From the NCBI GenBank assembly GCA_034663635.1, contig JAXDJH010000016.1, positions 35,418 through 99,417 of the forward strand: 64,000 nt of DNA. The letters run 5' to 3'. Every line of letters starts with the position of its first letter. Within the stretch, counting starts at the first letter, position 1. The stretch comes from JAXDJH01 sp034663635. GTDB lineage: Bacteria > Actinomycetota > CADDZG01 > WHSQ01. Below the pieces are notes generated by a model, which was given only the letters and a program-made list of their open reading frames with translations, made no database searches and had not been told where the DNA came from. This document shows positions 42,803-51,276 of this stretch, piece after piece. The translations under genes were made by a program, and so were the position numbers.

Positions 42803-43479
42803 GCCCCAAGAAGATCAGGATCGCGATAGTCGGAGCCGGCAACGTCGGTTCTTTCGTCGCGAAGGACCTCTCGTCCAAGGGCCACGAAGTAGTCATGATC
42901 GAGCAGAATCAAGACGTCATCGATACGGTCCGCAAAGAGCTCGATGTGAACTGGGTCAAGGGCGATGCATGCGAGATCCACGTTCTCGACTCGGCGGTGT
43001 TGACGCACTCCGACGTCGTCGTTGCTGCCACGGGCGACGATGAGGACAACCTAGTGGTCTCCCTCCTGGCGAAGCAGGAGTTTGCAGTGCCACGTGTGGT
43101 CGCGCGCGTGAACCACCCAGACAACGAGTGGCTGTTCACCGAGACCTGGGGTGTCGATGTCGCGGTCAGCACCCCGCACCTCATCACGTCTGTGGTCGAG
43201 GAGGCCGTGTCCGTCGGCGACCTGGTACGACTCCTCAGATTGGAACAGGGGAAGGTCGCTCTTCTGGAGGTCACTCTCGCGGAGGCCTCGCCGGCGGAAG
43301 GAAAGACTGTCGGCGAGTTGAAGATGCCGCCCGACTGCACGATCGTTGCCGTCGTTCGGGACCAACACGTCATCGCCCCGACCGCGGAGACGCCCCTTCA
43401 CTCGGGGGACGAGGTTCTCGCGCTCGCGGCCCCCGAGGCCGAGAACGACTTCATGCGGGCACTAACCGGCGAAGGTTGA
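42799..43479 (+). CDS. trkA: TrkA-family K+ uptake regulator (CeoC-like)
   Basis: 226-residue second RCK protein: RIAIVGAGNVGSFVAKDL, EVVMIEQNQDVID, VVAATGDDEDNLVVSLLAKQEF and a C-terminal RCK_C part ending HSGDEVLALAAPEAE. Coupled to the first TrkA gene by ATGA. The pair is arranged like ceoB-ceoC. No TrkH/TrkG membrane subunit is in the window; the KimA-like permease next door may be the partner. Confidence 0.9.
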   Translation: MSPKKIRIAIVGAGNVGSFVAKDLSSKGHEVVMIEQNQDVIDTVRKELDVNWVKGDACEIHVLDSAVLTHSDVVVAATGDDEDNLVVSLLAKQEFAVPRVVARVNHPDNEWLFTETWGVDVAVSTPHLITSVVEEAVSVGDLVRLLRLEQGKVALLEVTLAEASPAEGKTVGELKMPPDCTIVAVVRDQHVIAPTAETPLHSGDEVLALAAPEAENDFMRALTGEG

Positions 43480-43482
43480 TTC

Positions 43483-44034
43483 TTGGATCGGCAGCGCGCT
43501 CTAGAGATCGTTAAGAAATACACAACCAAGGACATCACGTACCGACATCTGATCTCCGTCGAAGGCGTCATGCGAGCTCTTGCCCGTCGATTCGGCGAGG
43601 ACGAAGACAGGTGGGGCTACAGCGGCCTCTTCCACGACCTCGACTACGACGTAACTGCCGATGACTTCGCCAACCACACGCTTCTGACCGTTGAATGGTT
43701 GAAGACCGAAGGCTTCGACGATGAGCGGGTTCTCAACGCGATCCTTGCGCATAAGGATCCCCAATACCGCGACGACCTGTTGGCGCACGCGATCGTCAAT
43801 GCGGATGCCGTCGCGGGCTTGCTGGTGGCGAGCGCCTTGGTGCGACCCGAGAAGGCAAACGGGATGAAGGTCTCGTCGGTCAAGAAGAAGCTGAAGGAGA
43901 AGTCCTTCGCACCAGGCGTCGAGCGCGACGAGATCTGGGCGGTCGAGGAGGAGATAGGCATCCCGCTCGACGAATTCATCGCGGTTTCGATAGAAGGACT
44001 ACAGAGCGTCGCTTCGGAGATCGAACTGGCCTAG
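43483..44034 (+). CDS. HD-domain phosphohydrolase-like protein
   Basis: 183-residue HD superfamily protein: HLISVEGVMRALARRFGED, SGLFHDLDYD with the metal-binding His-Asp, and ILAHKDPQYRDDLLAHAIVNADAV. Substrate may be a nucleotide or cyclic dinucleotide; not determinable. TTG start 4 nt after trkA. Its stop overlaps by 4 nt the convergent DedA stop. Confidence 0.87.
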   Translation: MDRQRALEIVKKYTTKDITYRHLISVEGVMRALARRFGEDEDRWGYSGLFHDLDYDVTADDFANHTLLTVEWLKTEGFDDERVLNAILAHKDPQYRDDLLAHAIVNADAVAGLLVASALVRPEKANGMKVSSVKKKLKEKSFAPGVERDEIWAVEEEIGIPLDEFIAVSIEGLQSVASEIELA

Positions 44035-44633
44035 TCGTCTCCTCGCCTTCTCCTTCTGACGAGCCAAACGATCGCCAGCCCCAACAGGCCCACCCCGATG
44101 ATGAGCGCGGGGATGTCGAAATACTTCCGCACTGTTGTCCAGTTGTCCCCGACGACGAAGCCCAGCCATGCGAGTGCGAAGGTCCACGGGATCACGCCCA
44201 GGAACGTGTAGACGGTGAATCGCCGAAACGGCATTCGCGCGATACCGGCCGGCAGCGAGATGAAGGTTCGGATCACGGGCAGCAGCCGGCTGAAGAAGGT
44301 CGCCGCTTCTCCGTGCTTCTCCCACCACATCTCCGCGCGGTCGATGTCGTGGGACCGGATGAAGACGAACTTTCCGTATCGATCCAGGAACCCTCGCCCG
44401 GATCGTCGACCGATCCCATACGCGATCCATGACCCGACGAGATTGCCCAAGACTCCGGCCGCCCCCACCCAAAAGAAGTCGAGAGTGCCCTCGGCTGCGT
44501 ACCACCCGCCGACGAGCATCGTCACCTCGCTCGGGAAAGGGATGCAGGCGGATTCGAGCAACATCAGCACGAAGATCGCCACGTAGCCGTAGTCGGTGAC
44601 CCACCGTTGCATCTGCTCGACTAGGGCATCCAC
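44031..44633 (-). CDS. DedA (VTT/SNARE-associated) family membrane protein
   Basis: 200-residue DedA protein: FVLMLLESACIPFPSEVTM with re-entrant loop motif, GNLVGSWIAYGIGRRSGR, WWEKHGEAATFFSRLLPVIRTFISLPAGIARMPF broken here as GEAATFFSRLLPVIRTF and SLPAGIARM. Such proteins act as lipid (undecaprenyl phosphate) flippases or in proton balance. GTG start with TAGCAT 6 nt upstream and no Shine-Dalgarno: leaderless candidate. Confidence 0.92.
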   Translation of the reverse strand: MDALVEQMQRWVTDYGYVAIFVLMLLESACIPFPSEVTMLVGGWYAAEGTLDFFWVGAAGVLGNLVGSWIAYGIGRRSGRGFLDRYGKFVFIRSHDIDRAEMWWEKHGEAATFFSRLLPVIRTFISLPAGIARMPFRRFTVYTFLGVIPWTFALAWLGFVVGDNWTTVRKYFDIPALIIGVGLLGLAIVWLVRRRRRGDD

Positions 44634-44793
44634 GGCGGCATGCTAGACGCCTGTAGAGGCCGTCCCAGAGTGCCTCCAGGCATCTGGGGTTGACAACGTG
44701 TGTTCATAATGGGGTCCGACCGGAGCCCTGGTTGCGGCCTGTTGCGACCCATTTACGGCCTCGATCCCCCTTAAAAGCAAGGTAAGGAGACGC

Positions 44794-47391
44794 GTGAGCA
44801 AGAAGTTGGTCATCGTCGAATCACCGGCGAAGGCGAAAACGATCGGGAAGATCCTCGGCAAGGACTACGTCGTCGAGTCCTCGATCGGGCACATCCGCGA
44901 CCTGCCTGGCTCGGCAGCGGACATCCCTGCCGCGTACAAGAGCGAGTCGTGGGCTCGGCTCGGCGTCGATGTCGATAACGACTTCAAGCCTCTGTATGTG
45001 GTGCCCAAGAAGAAGAAGCCTCAGGTAACGAAACTGAAGGGCCTCATGAAGAACGCCGACGAGGTCTATCTCGCCACTGATGAGGATCGCGAGGGGGAAT
45101 CGATCGCGTGGCATCTCCTCGAGGTTCTGAATCCGCAGGTTCCAGTGAAGCGCATGGTCTTCCACGAGATCACCAAGGAAGCCGTGCAAGAAGCAGCAGA
45201 GCATCCTCGTGACCTCGATCGTCGACTCGTAGACGCGCAGGAAGCGCGTCGCATCCTCGACAGGCTGTACGGATACGAGGTCTCGCCGGTTCTCTGGCGC
45301 AAGGTCCTGCCGAAACTGTCCGCAGGTCGCGTCCAAAGCGTCGCGACGAGAGTAATCGTCGAACGCGAACGCGAGAGGCTTGCCTTCCGATCCGCCGGCT
45401 ACTGGGATCTCGAAGGCACGTTCAAGGCAGCTTCCGATCCGGCTCAACCATTCGGGGCGACCCTTGCAACTGTCAACGGGCAGCGTGTTGCCTCGGGCCG
45501 CGACTTCGATTCGCTGGGAACCGTCACCAAGTCCGATGTCGTCGTGCTCGATGAGGCCTCGGCCACCGGGCTTCGCGAGCGCCTCGATGGGGTCGATTTC
45601 AAGGTCGTCTCCGTCGAAAACAAGCCGTTCACGCGCTCTCCTTACGCTCCCTTCATCACCTCCACGCTTCAGCAGGAGGCAGCTCGCAAGTTGGGCTTCA
45701 CCTCGCGGCGAACGATGCAGGTGGCGCAGGGTCTCTACGAGAAGGGCCACATCACCTATATGAGGACCGACAGCACGACGCTGTCGGAATCCGCGATCCG
45801 TTCGGCTCGCGACCAGGCGGTCAAGCTCTACGGCGACAAATACGTGCCCGAGAAGCCGCGCCGGTATGCGAGCAAGGTTCGGAACGCCCAAGAAGCGCAC
45901 GAGGCGATCAGGCCCGCGGGAGATGTTTTCAAACTTCCCGACCAGGTGAGCCGTGAATTGGATCGAGACGAAGCGCGGCTCTACGAACTGATCTGGAAAC
46001 GAACCGTGGCGTCACAGATGTCGGATGCGAAAGGCGAGAGTTCCCAGGTTCGCATCGGCGCGAGCTCGAGGGACAACGAGACTGTCGAGTTCACGACGAG
46101 CGGCAAGGTCATCCATTTCCCGGGTTTCCTCCGCGCCTACGTCGAGGGCTCCGACGACCCCGAGTCGGCTCTGGAGGATCAAGAGGTTCGATTGCCGGCT
46201 ATGGCCGAGGGGGACCGAGTCACCGCTGCGGAGATCATCGCCCGAGATCACTCCACCCAACCTCCCGGCCGCTACTCCGAAGCTTCGCTGGTCAAGAAGC
46301 TCGAAGAGATGGGTGTCGGCAGGCCTTCTACCTACGCCAGCATCATCGGCACGATCCAAGACCGCGGTTATGTGTGGAAGAAGGGGAGCGCGCTCGTCCC
46401 CTCGTTCACAGCATTCGCCGTCATCTCTCTTCTGGAGAAACACTTCGCTCGGCTTGTCGACTACGACTTCACCGCCGCTATGGAGGAGGACCTCGACGAG
46501 ATCGCGGCCGGCGAGGAAGAGTCGTTGCCGTGGCTCACGCGTTTCTACTTCGGAAACGGAGGCATCGGGCTCAAGGACCTCGTCCACTCCAACATCGACG
46601 AGATTGACGCGCGCGAAGTGAACTCGATCCCACTGGGCAAGGATTCCGAGGGCCGCGAGATCGTCGTTCGAGTAGGGCGGTACGGCCCCTATCTCCAGCG
46701 CGACGAAGAGCGAGTTTCGATCCCCGAAGATCTGCCGCCGGATGAGCTCAGCGTCGAGAAGGCCGATGAGCTACTGAAGGCGCCGAGCCAGGACAGGATC
46801 TTGGGCGACGATCCGGATACCGGCCGTCCGATCGTCTTGAAAAACGGTCGCTACGGGCCCTACGTTCAACTCGGCGAGATCGAGGAGGGTTCGAAGGAGA
46901 AACCGAAAACGGCGTCTCTGTTCAAGACGATGGATCCTCAGACGGTCACTTTCGAGGAGGCGCAGAAGCTCCTCAGCCTCCCCCGAGTGATCGGCGTCGA
47001 CCCCGCTGACGATCATCAGATCGAAGCCCTCAATGGGCGCTACGGTCCTTACATCAAGAAGGGCAAAGAGACCCGCTCGGTGGAAACCGAGGAGGAGCTT
47101 TTCACCCTCTCCCTCGACCGGGCCCTCGAATTGCTTGCCCAACCGAAAGCGGGTCGTCGAGGAGGCGCCAGCTCGATACTGCGCGAGCTCGGCCCCGACC
47201 CCGCCACCGAGTCGCCCATCACGGTCAAGACGGGTCGCTATGGGCCTTATGTCACCGATGGCAAGACGAATGCTTCCCTGCCCCGTGGCGAATCCGTCGA
47301 GGAGATCACGCTCGAAAAGGCGGCTGAGATGCTGGCCGAGAAGCGAACGAACCCTCCGAAGAAGAAGACGCGCCGCAAGGCCAAGGCCTGA
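44794..47391 (+). CDS. topA: DNA topoisomerase I (type IA)
   Basis: 865-residue enzyme that relaxes negative supercoils. TOPRIM domain (LVIVESPAKAKTIGKIL, EVYLATDEDREGESIAWHL), active Tyr 322 in ITYMRTDST, RVQSVATR and RPSTYASIIGTIQDRGY. The C-terminus has at least four repeats of the NGRYGPYV type (topoisomerase C-terminal repeat) and a Lys-rich tail, and no cysteines that could form zinc fingers, the actinobacterial form. GTG start with AAGGAG upstream. It precedes tmk and holB-like genes. Confidence 0.95.
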   Translation: MSKKLVIVESPAKAKTIGKILGKDYVVESSIGHIRDLPGSAADIPAAYKSESWARLGVDVDNDFKPLYVVPKKKKPQVTKLKGLMKNADEVYLATDEDREGESIAWHLLEVLNPQVPVKRMVFHEITKEAVQEAAEHPRDLDRRLVDAQEARRILDRLYGYEVSPVLWRKVLPKLSAGRVQSVATRVIVERERERLAFRSAGYWDLEGTFKAASDPAQPFGATLATVNGQRVASGRDFDSLGTVTKSDVVVLDEASATGLRERLDGVDFKVVSVENKPFTRSPYAPFITSTLQQEAARKLGFTSRRTMQVAQGLYEKGHITYMRTDSTTLSESAIRSARDQAVKLYGDKYVPEKPRRYASKVRNAQEAHEAIRPAGDVFKLPDQVSRELDRDEARLYELIWKRTVASQMSDAKGESSQVRIGASSRDNETVEFTTSGKVIHFPGFLRAYVEGSDDPESALEDQEVRLPAMAEGDRVTAAEIIARDHSTQPPGRYSEASLVKKLEEMGVGRPSTYASIIGTIQDRGYVWKKGSALVPSFTAFAVISLLEKHFARLVDYDFTAAMEEDLDEIAAGEEESLPWLTRFYFGNGGIGLKDLVHSNIDEIDAREVNSIPLGKDSEGREIVVRVGRYGPYLQRDEERVSIPEDLPPDELSVEKADELLKAPSQDRILGDDPDTGRPIVLKNGRYGPYVQLGEIEEGSKEKPKTASLFKTMDPQTVTFEEAQKLLSLPRVIGVDPADDHQIEALNGRYGPYIKKGKETRSVETEEELFTLSLDRALELLAQPKAGRRGGASSILRELGPDPATESPITVKTGRYGPYVTDGKTNASLPRGESVEEITLEKAAEMLAEKRTNPPKKKTRRKAKA

Positions 47392-47503
47392 TTCCTTAGT
47401 CCAGGGGCATGGTTTCTGGGGGCCGGGTCACTAGGATTCCTCTAACGCAGCCAGCCAAAAGGGAGCGAGCATCCAACCTGCCGTAGAGCGCCCCGATCTA
47501 CGT

Positions 47504-49486
47504 GTGGTGAAACCGAGGCCTGAGGCCTCTTACCTGACGCTTCTCCGCAACGGGAACTTCCTCCGCTTCTTCCTCGCGCAATTCGTCTCGAGCTTGGGCG
47601 ATTGGGTGGGCGTCATCGCGATCGCGGTCCTCGCCAGCAACATCGGGGGTAACACCGCGGTCGGAGCGGTGATGACGGCTCGCGTCCTGCCTGGTTTCAT
47701 CGTCGGTCCATTGGCCGGGGTGTTGGCGGATCGCTGGGACCGGAAACGGACGATGGTCACCGCCGACATCCTCCGGGCGCTCGTCATCTTCTCTCTTCCG
47801 TTCGCTCCAAACCTTCCCTATCTGCTACTCGCTTCCGTCATCCTCGAGAGCCTGACTCTCGTGTGGGGGCCGGCCAAGGACGCGTCGCTTCCGAACTTCG
47901 TGTCGACCGAGCAGCTCACGCACGCCAATTCGCTCTCACTCATCGGGGTCTATGGGCCGTGGCCGCTCGCGTCGATCGTCTACTTCGGACTTTCCGGCTT
48001 GGGAGGTTTTCTCGGCGAGCATGTGCACGTTCTGGAGGGACTACGGAACAACGAAGCCGCGCTCGCGCTCTGGGTCGACGCGCTGACGTTCGGATTCTCT
48101 GCCGCGATGGTGTCGACCCTTAGCATCACGAGCTCTCTTCGTCGCAACGAACATCTCGACTTCAGCGCGGTCAAGCGCGATCTCGTTGAGGGCCTGGGCT
48201 TCGTCATGAGGAGCAAGCAGGTTCGTCCGTGGTTGCTCGGGATCGCCTTCACTTTTACGGCCGCGGGAGCCGTCTTCTCTTTGGGCATCGGTTTTGTCAA
48301 AGACGTTCTGCATGGGGGAGATCAAGGCTTTGCCTCCCTCATCGGTTTCCTCGCTGTTGGGATGATCACCGGGCTTCTAGCTGTAGGGGTTCTGGCGAAG
48401 AAGATCCAGAAAGACGTGTTGTTCTCGTCCTCGATCCTCCTGCTGGGCGTCGGATTGATCGGTCTTGCGAGCATGAACAGTTTGCAGACGGGGATCCCGA
48501 TCGCGAGCGCGCTCGGCTTCTTCGGCGGAGTCGCGTACTCGACCGGTTACGCGTTGATGCACGAGACGACCAGCGACGAGATGCGAGGACGAACGTTCAG
48601 CGCCGCGTACACCGTGATCCGCGTGGGGACGTTGGTCGGCCTTGGTCTCTTCCCCTTGCTAGCCGGCGCGATCGGCGATCACTCGATCGGAGGCATGGAG
48701 ACTCCAGGCACCCGCATCACGCTGTGGATCGCCGGCCTGGTTGCCGTCGGCGGAGGGCTACTTTCGATGAGGGCCATCGGTGCCCGCGCTCCCAGCCCCT
48801 CGGGAGCTTCGAGCCCCAACCGTGGCCATTTCGTGGTCTTCGAGGGCGGCGAGGGGGCCGGGAAGAGCACCCAGATGGCGGCGCTCGCGAAATGGCTCGA
48901 GGCTCGAGGCGAGGATGTCGTCGTCACGCGCGAGCCGGGCGGGACCGAGGTGGGGACCAAGATCAGGGATCTCCTGCTGGATCCTTTGTCCGACCTCGAT
49001 CCCCGCACCGAGGCACTTCTCTATGCAGCAGACCGCGCCCAGCATGTCGCGGAGGTCATCCGTCCCGCACTGGAGGCCGGTAAGACCGTCGTGTCGGATC
49101 GTTTCATCGACTCGTCCCTCGCCTATCAGGGACTAGCTCGAGGTTTGGGTGTCGACGAGATCTATCAGATCAGCGACTGGGCGATAGGGGGTCTTCTCCC
49201 TGACATCGTCTTCTATCTGAAGCTCGATCCCGCCGCGGGCCTCGAGCGAGTTGGCGAAGACCGCGATCGGATGGAGCAAGAGGGTCCCGATTTCCACGGC
49301 CGCGTCTCGCGCGGCTACTTGGAACTCGCTGAGAAGTTTCCGGCGCGGTTCATAGTCCTGGACGGTTCGAAGCCGCAGCAGGTGCTTCATCAAGAGATCG
49401 TGCGCGCATTCGAGGAGAGGCGCGTCGGCGATGTGGTCAAACTTCCCGAGAGCGGCGCAGGCAGGCCGGGTCCGCTCCCGAGATGA
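47504..49486 (+). CDS. tmk: MFS transporter - thymidylate kinase fusion
   Basis: 660-residue fusion. Residues 1-425 are a 12-TM MFS domain of the DitE/MFS_3 type (FLAQFVSSLGDWVGVIAIAV, GPLAGVLADRWDRKRTM). Residues 440-650 are dTMP kinase: P-loop FEGGEGAGKSTQM, TREPGGTEVGTKIR, DRFIDSSLAYQGLARGLG and a LID-like ERVGEDRDRMEQEG. The fusion is known in some actinobacteria. The kinase makes dTDP for DNA synthesis; why it is tethered to a transporter is unclear. ATGA overlap with the next gene. Confidence 0.92.
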   Translation: MVKPRPEASYLTLLRNGNFLRFFLAQFVSSLGDWVGVIAIAVLASNIGGNTAVGAVMTARVLPGFIVGPLAGVLADRWDRKRTMVTADILRALVIFSLPFAPNLPYLLLASVILESLTLVWGPAKDASLPNFVSTEQLTHANSLSLIGVYGPWPLASIVYFGLSGLGGFLGEHVHVLEGLRNNEAALALWVDALTFGFSAAMVSTLSITSSLRRNEHLDFSAVKRDLVEGLGFVMRSKQVRPWLLGIAFTFTAAGAVFSLGIGFVKDVLHGGDQGFASLIGFLAVGMITGLLAVGVLAKKIQKDVLFSSSILLLGVGLIGLASMNSLQTGIPIASALGFFGGVAYSTGYALMHETTSDEMRGRTFSAAYTVIRVGTLVGLGLFPLLAGAIGDHSIGGMETPGTRITLWIAGLVAVGGGLLSMRAIGARAPSPSGASSPNRGHFVVFEGGEGAGKSTQMAALAKWLEARGEDVVVTREPGGTEVGTKIRDLLLDPLSDLDPRTEALLYAADRAQHVAEVIRPALEAGKTVVSDRFIDSSLAYQGLARGLGVDEIYQISDWAIGGLLPDIVFYLKLDPAAGLERVGEDRDRMEQEGPDFHGRVSRGYLELAEKFPARFIVLDGSKPQQVLHQEIVRAFEERRVGDVVKLPESGAGRPGPLPR

Positions 49487-50631
49487 GCGTCTGGGATCCC
49501 GTTAGGGGGCCGCGTCCGATCGACGTGGTTGAACGCCAGATCGCGGAGGGTGGGACTCACGCATGGCTCCTGCTCGGCCCCCCCGGATCCGGGAAACGTC
49601 GCGTCGCTGTTGCCATGGCGGCGGCTCTCAACTGCAAGGTGGACCCTGGGATCGGATGCGGCGAGTGCTCGACGTGTTTGCGCATCCTTCGTCAAAGGTA
49701 TCCAGACGTCCATCACATCTCCGCGGAGGGAACGTTCATCCTCGTCGACCAGATCCGAGAGAGTGTCCTCGCCGAGGCCGTTCGGTCTCCCTTCGAGGGG
49801 ATCACGAAGGTGTTCATCATCGAGGAATCTGATCGCATGAACCCCACCGCGCAGAACGCGTTGCTTAAGACACTGGAGGAGCCGGAGGCCGCGACCGTTT
49901 TCATCCTCATCTCGAATCGAGAAGAGGAGTTGCTTGACACCGTGAGGTCACGCTGTCGCATGGTTCGTCTAGAGCCTTTGTCGGAAGAACGGGCGATCGA
50001 GCTTCTCGTTGCTGAAGGAGTTCCCGGCGACAGAGCGCTTCTGGTGGCGCGCTTGTCCGAGGGAGACATCGCGCTCGCGCGGGCGTATGCATTCGATGAA
50101 GAAGTGTGGGAGCGACGCCGTATCTGGTTGGGGATCCCGCGGCGACTGACGGATCCGCTGGAAACTCTCGATGCTGCTGCCGAGATAGTGGCCGAAGCGC
50201 GCGAGGCGGCGAAGGCTCAGGAGGCGCTGCAGAAGAAAGAAGTCGCTGAGCTCGCAGAGATGATGGGGGAAGGGCGCGGCAGTGCGGGCGCTCGGACCGC
50301 TCTAGCCAAACGCCATAAGCGTGAGCTGCGCCGACTCGAAGAGTCGGTGTTAGGGGAAGCACTTGTGACTCTCGCTGGTTTCTACCGTGACGCTCTTGCC
50401 GCTCGCAGAGGAGCGGAAGGCGTTTCCAACCTAGACATCCTGGAAGACCTGCACTGGTGGGCCGCCGCCGACATCCCCGATGCATCCTTTGTCGCCGCGG
50501 TCGACCGCTGCGTTGCGGCGCGCGCTGCCCTGAACAAGAACGCGAACGTGGCCCTAACCATCGAAAGGGCACTCCTCGATCTGATGCAGCTGGCACCCGC
50601 CGAGGCGAGGGTGGGAGCGACGGAGACCTGA
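49483..50631 (+). CDS. holB: DNA polymerase III subunit delta'
   Basis: 382-residue clamp-loader subunit. Walker A-like LLGPPGSGKRRVAVAMA, zinc module with four Cys (CKVDPGIGCGECSTC), EESDRMNPTAQNALLKTLEEP as Walker B/sensor region and LISNREEELLDTVRSRC with SRC motif. Coupled to the MFS-Tmk gene, the standard tmk-holB arrangement. The 110-residue C-terminal collar domain is helical. Confidence 0.92.
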   Translation: MSVWDPVRGPRPIDVVERQIAEGGTHAWLLLGPPGSGKRRVAVAMAAALNCKVDPGIGCGECSTCLRILRQRYPDVHHISAEGTFILVDQIRESVLAEAVRSPFEGITKVFIIEESDRMNPTAQNALLKTLEEPEAATVFILISNREEELLDTVRSRCRMVRLEPLSEERAIELLVAEGVPGDRALLVARLSEGDIALARAYAFDEEVWERRRIWLGIPRRLTDPLETLDAAAEIVAEAREAAKAQEALQKKEVAELAEMMGEGRGSAGARTALAKRHKRELRRLEESVLGEALVTLAGFYRDALAARRGAEGVSNLDILEDLHWWAAADIPDASFVAAVDRCVAARAALNKNANVALTIERALLDLMQLAPAEARVGATET

Positions 50632-50784
50632 GCCGGCCTCGGTCGACCGTCCCGGACGGCCGGGATGTCACCAAGAAGACACTCTTTCTACGCAAGTTTC
50701 CCGTTGGCTCGGCCCGGTCCCCGCGGTACCGTGATGCGCACATCTTTTTTCGTGGGATGACGGACGAGCAATGGAGGACGAGAG

Positions 50785-51264
50785 ATGGCCGTTACTGACA
50801 ACCCGATCGCGACCGGCATCATCGGTGCGCTCGTCGGAGCGCTGCTGACCGCGGGCGGTTTCATGGCCTTCGGTGGAGACTCCGACGCCCCGGTGGCTCG
50901 TGACATCGCCCACCCGACCGAAAGTCCCTCCGCAGACGAGACGGCGGCACCTGAGGTCGAACCCAAAGAGATCGCGTCGGGCGTCGAGTTGAGCTTCAAG
51001 AAGGGCACGTTCTTCGTCAAAGTGAGCGCGGCGGATTCTGCCTGTCTCGAGGGTCGCTCCTGGACCCTGCAGCGTGGAAAGGCTAAAGGACGCCCTGAGA
51101 AGGTCAAGTCCGACAAGACGAATAGCAAGGGCCTCGGCCAGCACAAGCCCAAGAAGCCGAAGAAGGGCAACTACTTCATCCGGCTGGCCGAAAGCGACTT
51201 CACCGGCGAGTACGGCGAGTTGAACACCTGCCTGAAGGCGATCTCGAACAAAGCCAAGGTCTAG
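50785..51264 (+). CDS. membrane-anchored hypothetical protein
   Basis: 159-residue protein: N-terminal TM (ATGIIGALVGALLTAGGFMAF), acidic linker, then a basic exported part (GVELSFKKGTFFVKVSA, SWTLQRGKAKGRPEKVKS). Function unknown; the basic domain may contact anionic wall polymers. A GAGGA-type ribosome site lies before ATG. It precedes a DUF4012 gene by 12 nt. Confidence 0.7.
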   Translation: MAVTDNPIATGIIGALVGALLTAGGFMAFGGDSDAPVARDIAHPTESPSADETAAPEVEPKEIASGVELSFKKGTFFVKVSAADSACLEGRSWTLQRGKAKGRPEKVKSDKTNSKGLGQHKPKKPKKGNYFIRLAESDFTGEYGELNTCLKAISNKAKV

Positions 51265-51276
51265 ATCGCCGAAGGG

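Noticed and set aside
44690..44710. Promoter TTGACA with CATAAT before topA
   Set aside because: The two hexamers are only 9 nt apart, so they cannot form one sigma-70 promoter; one may pair with an unseen element.
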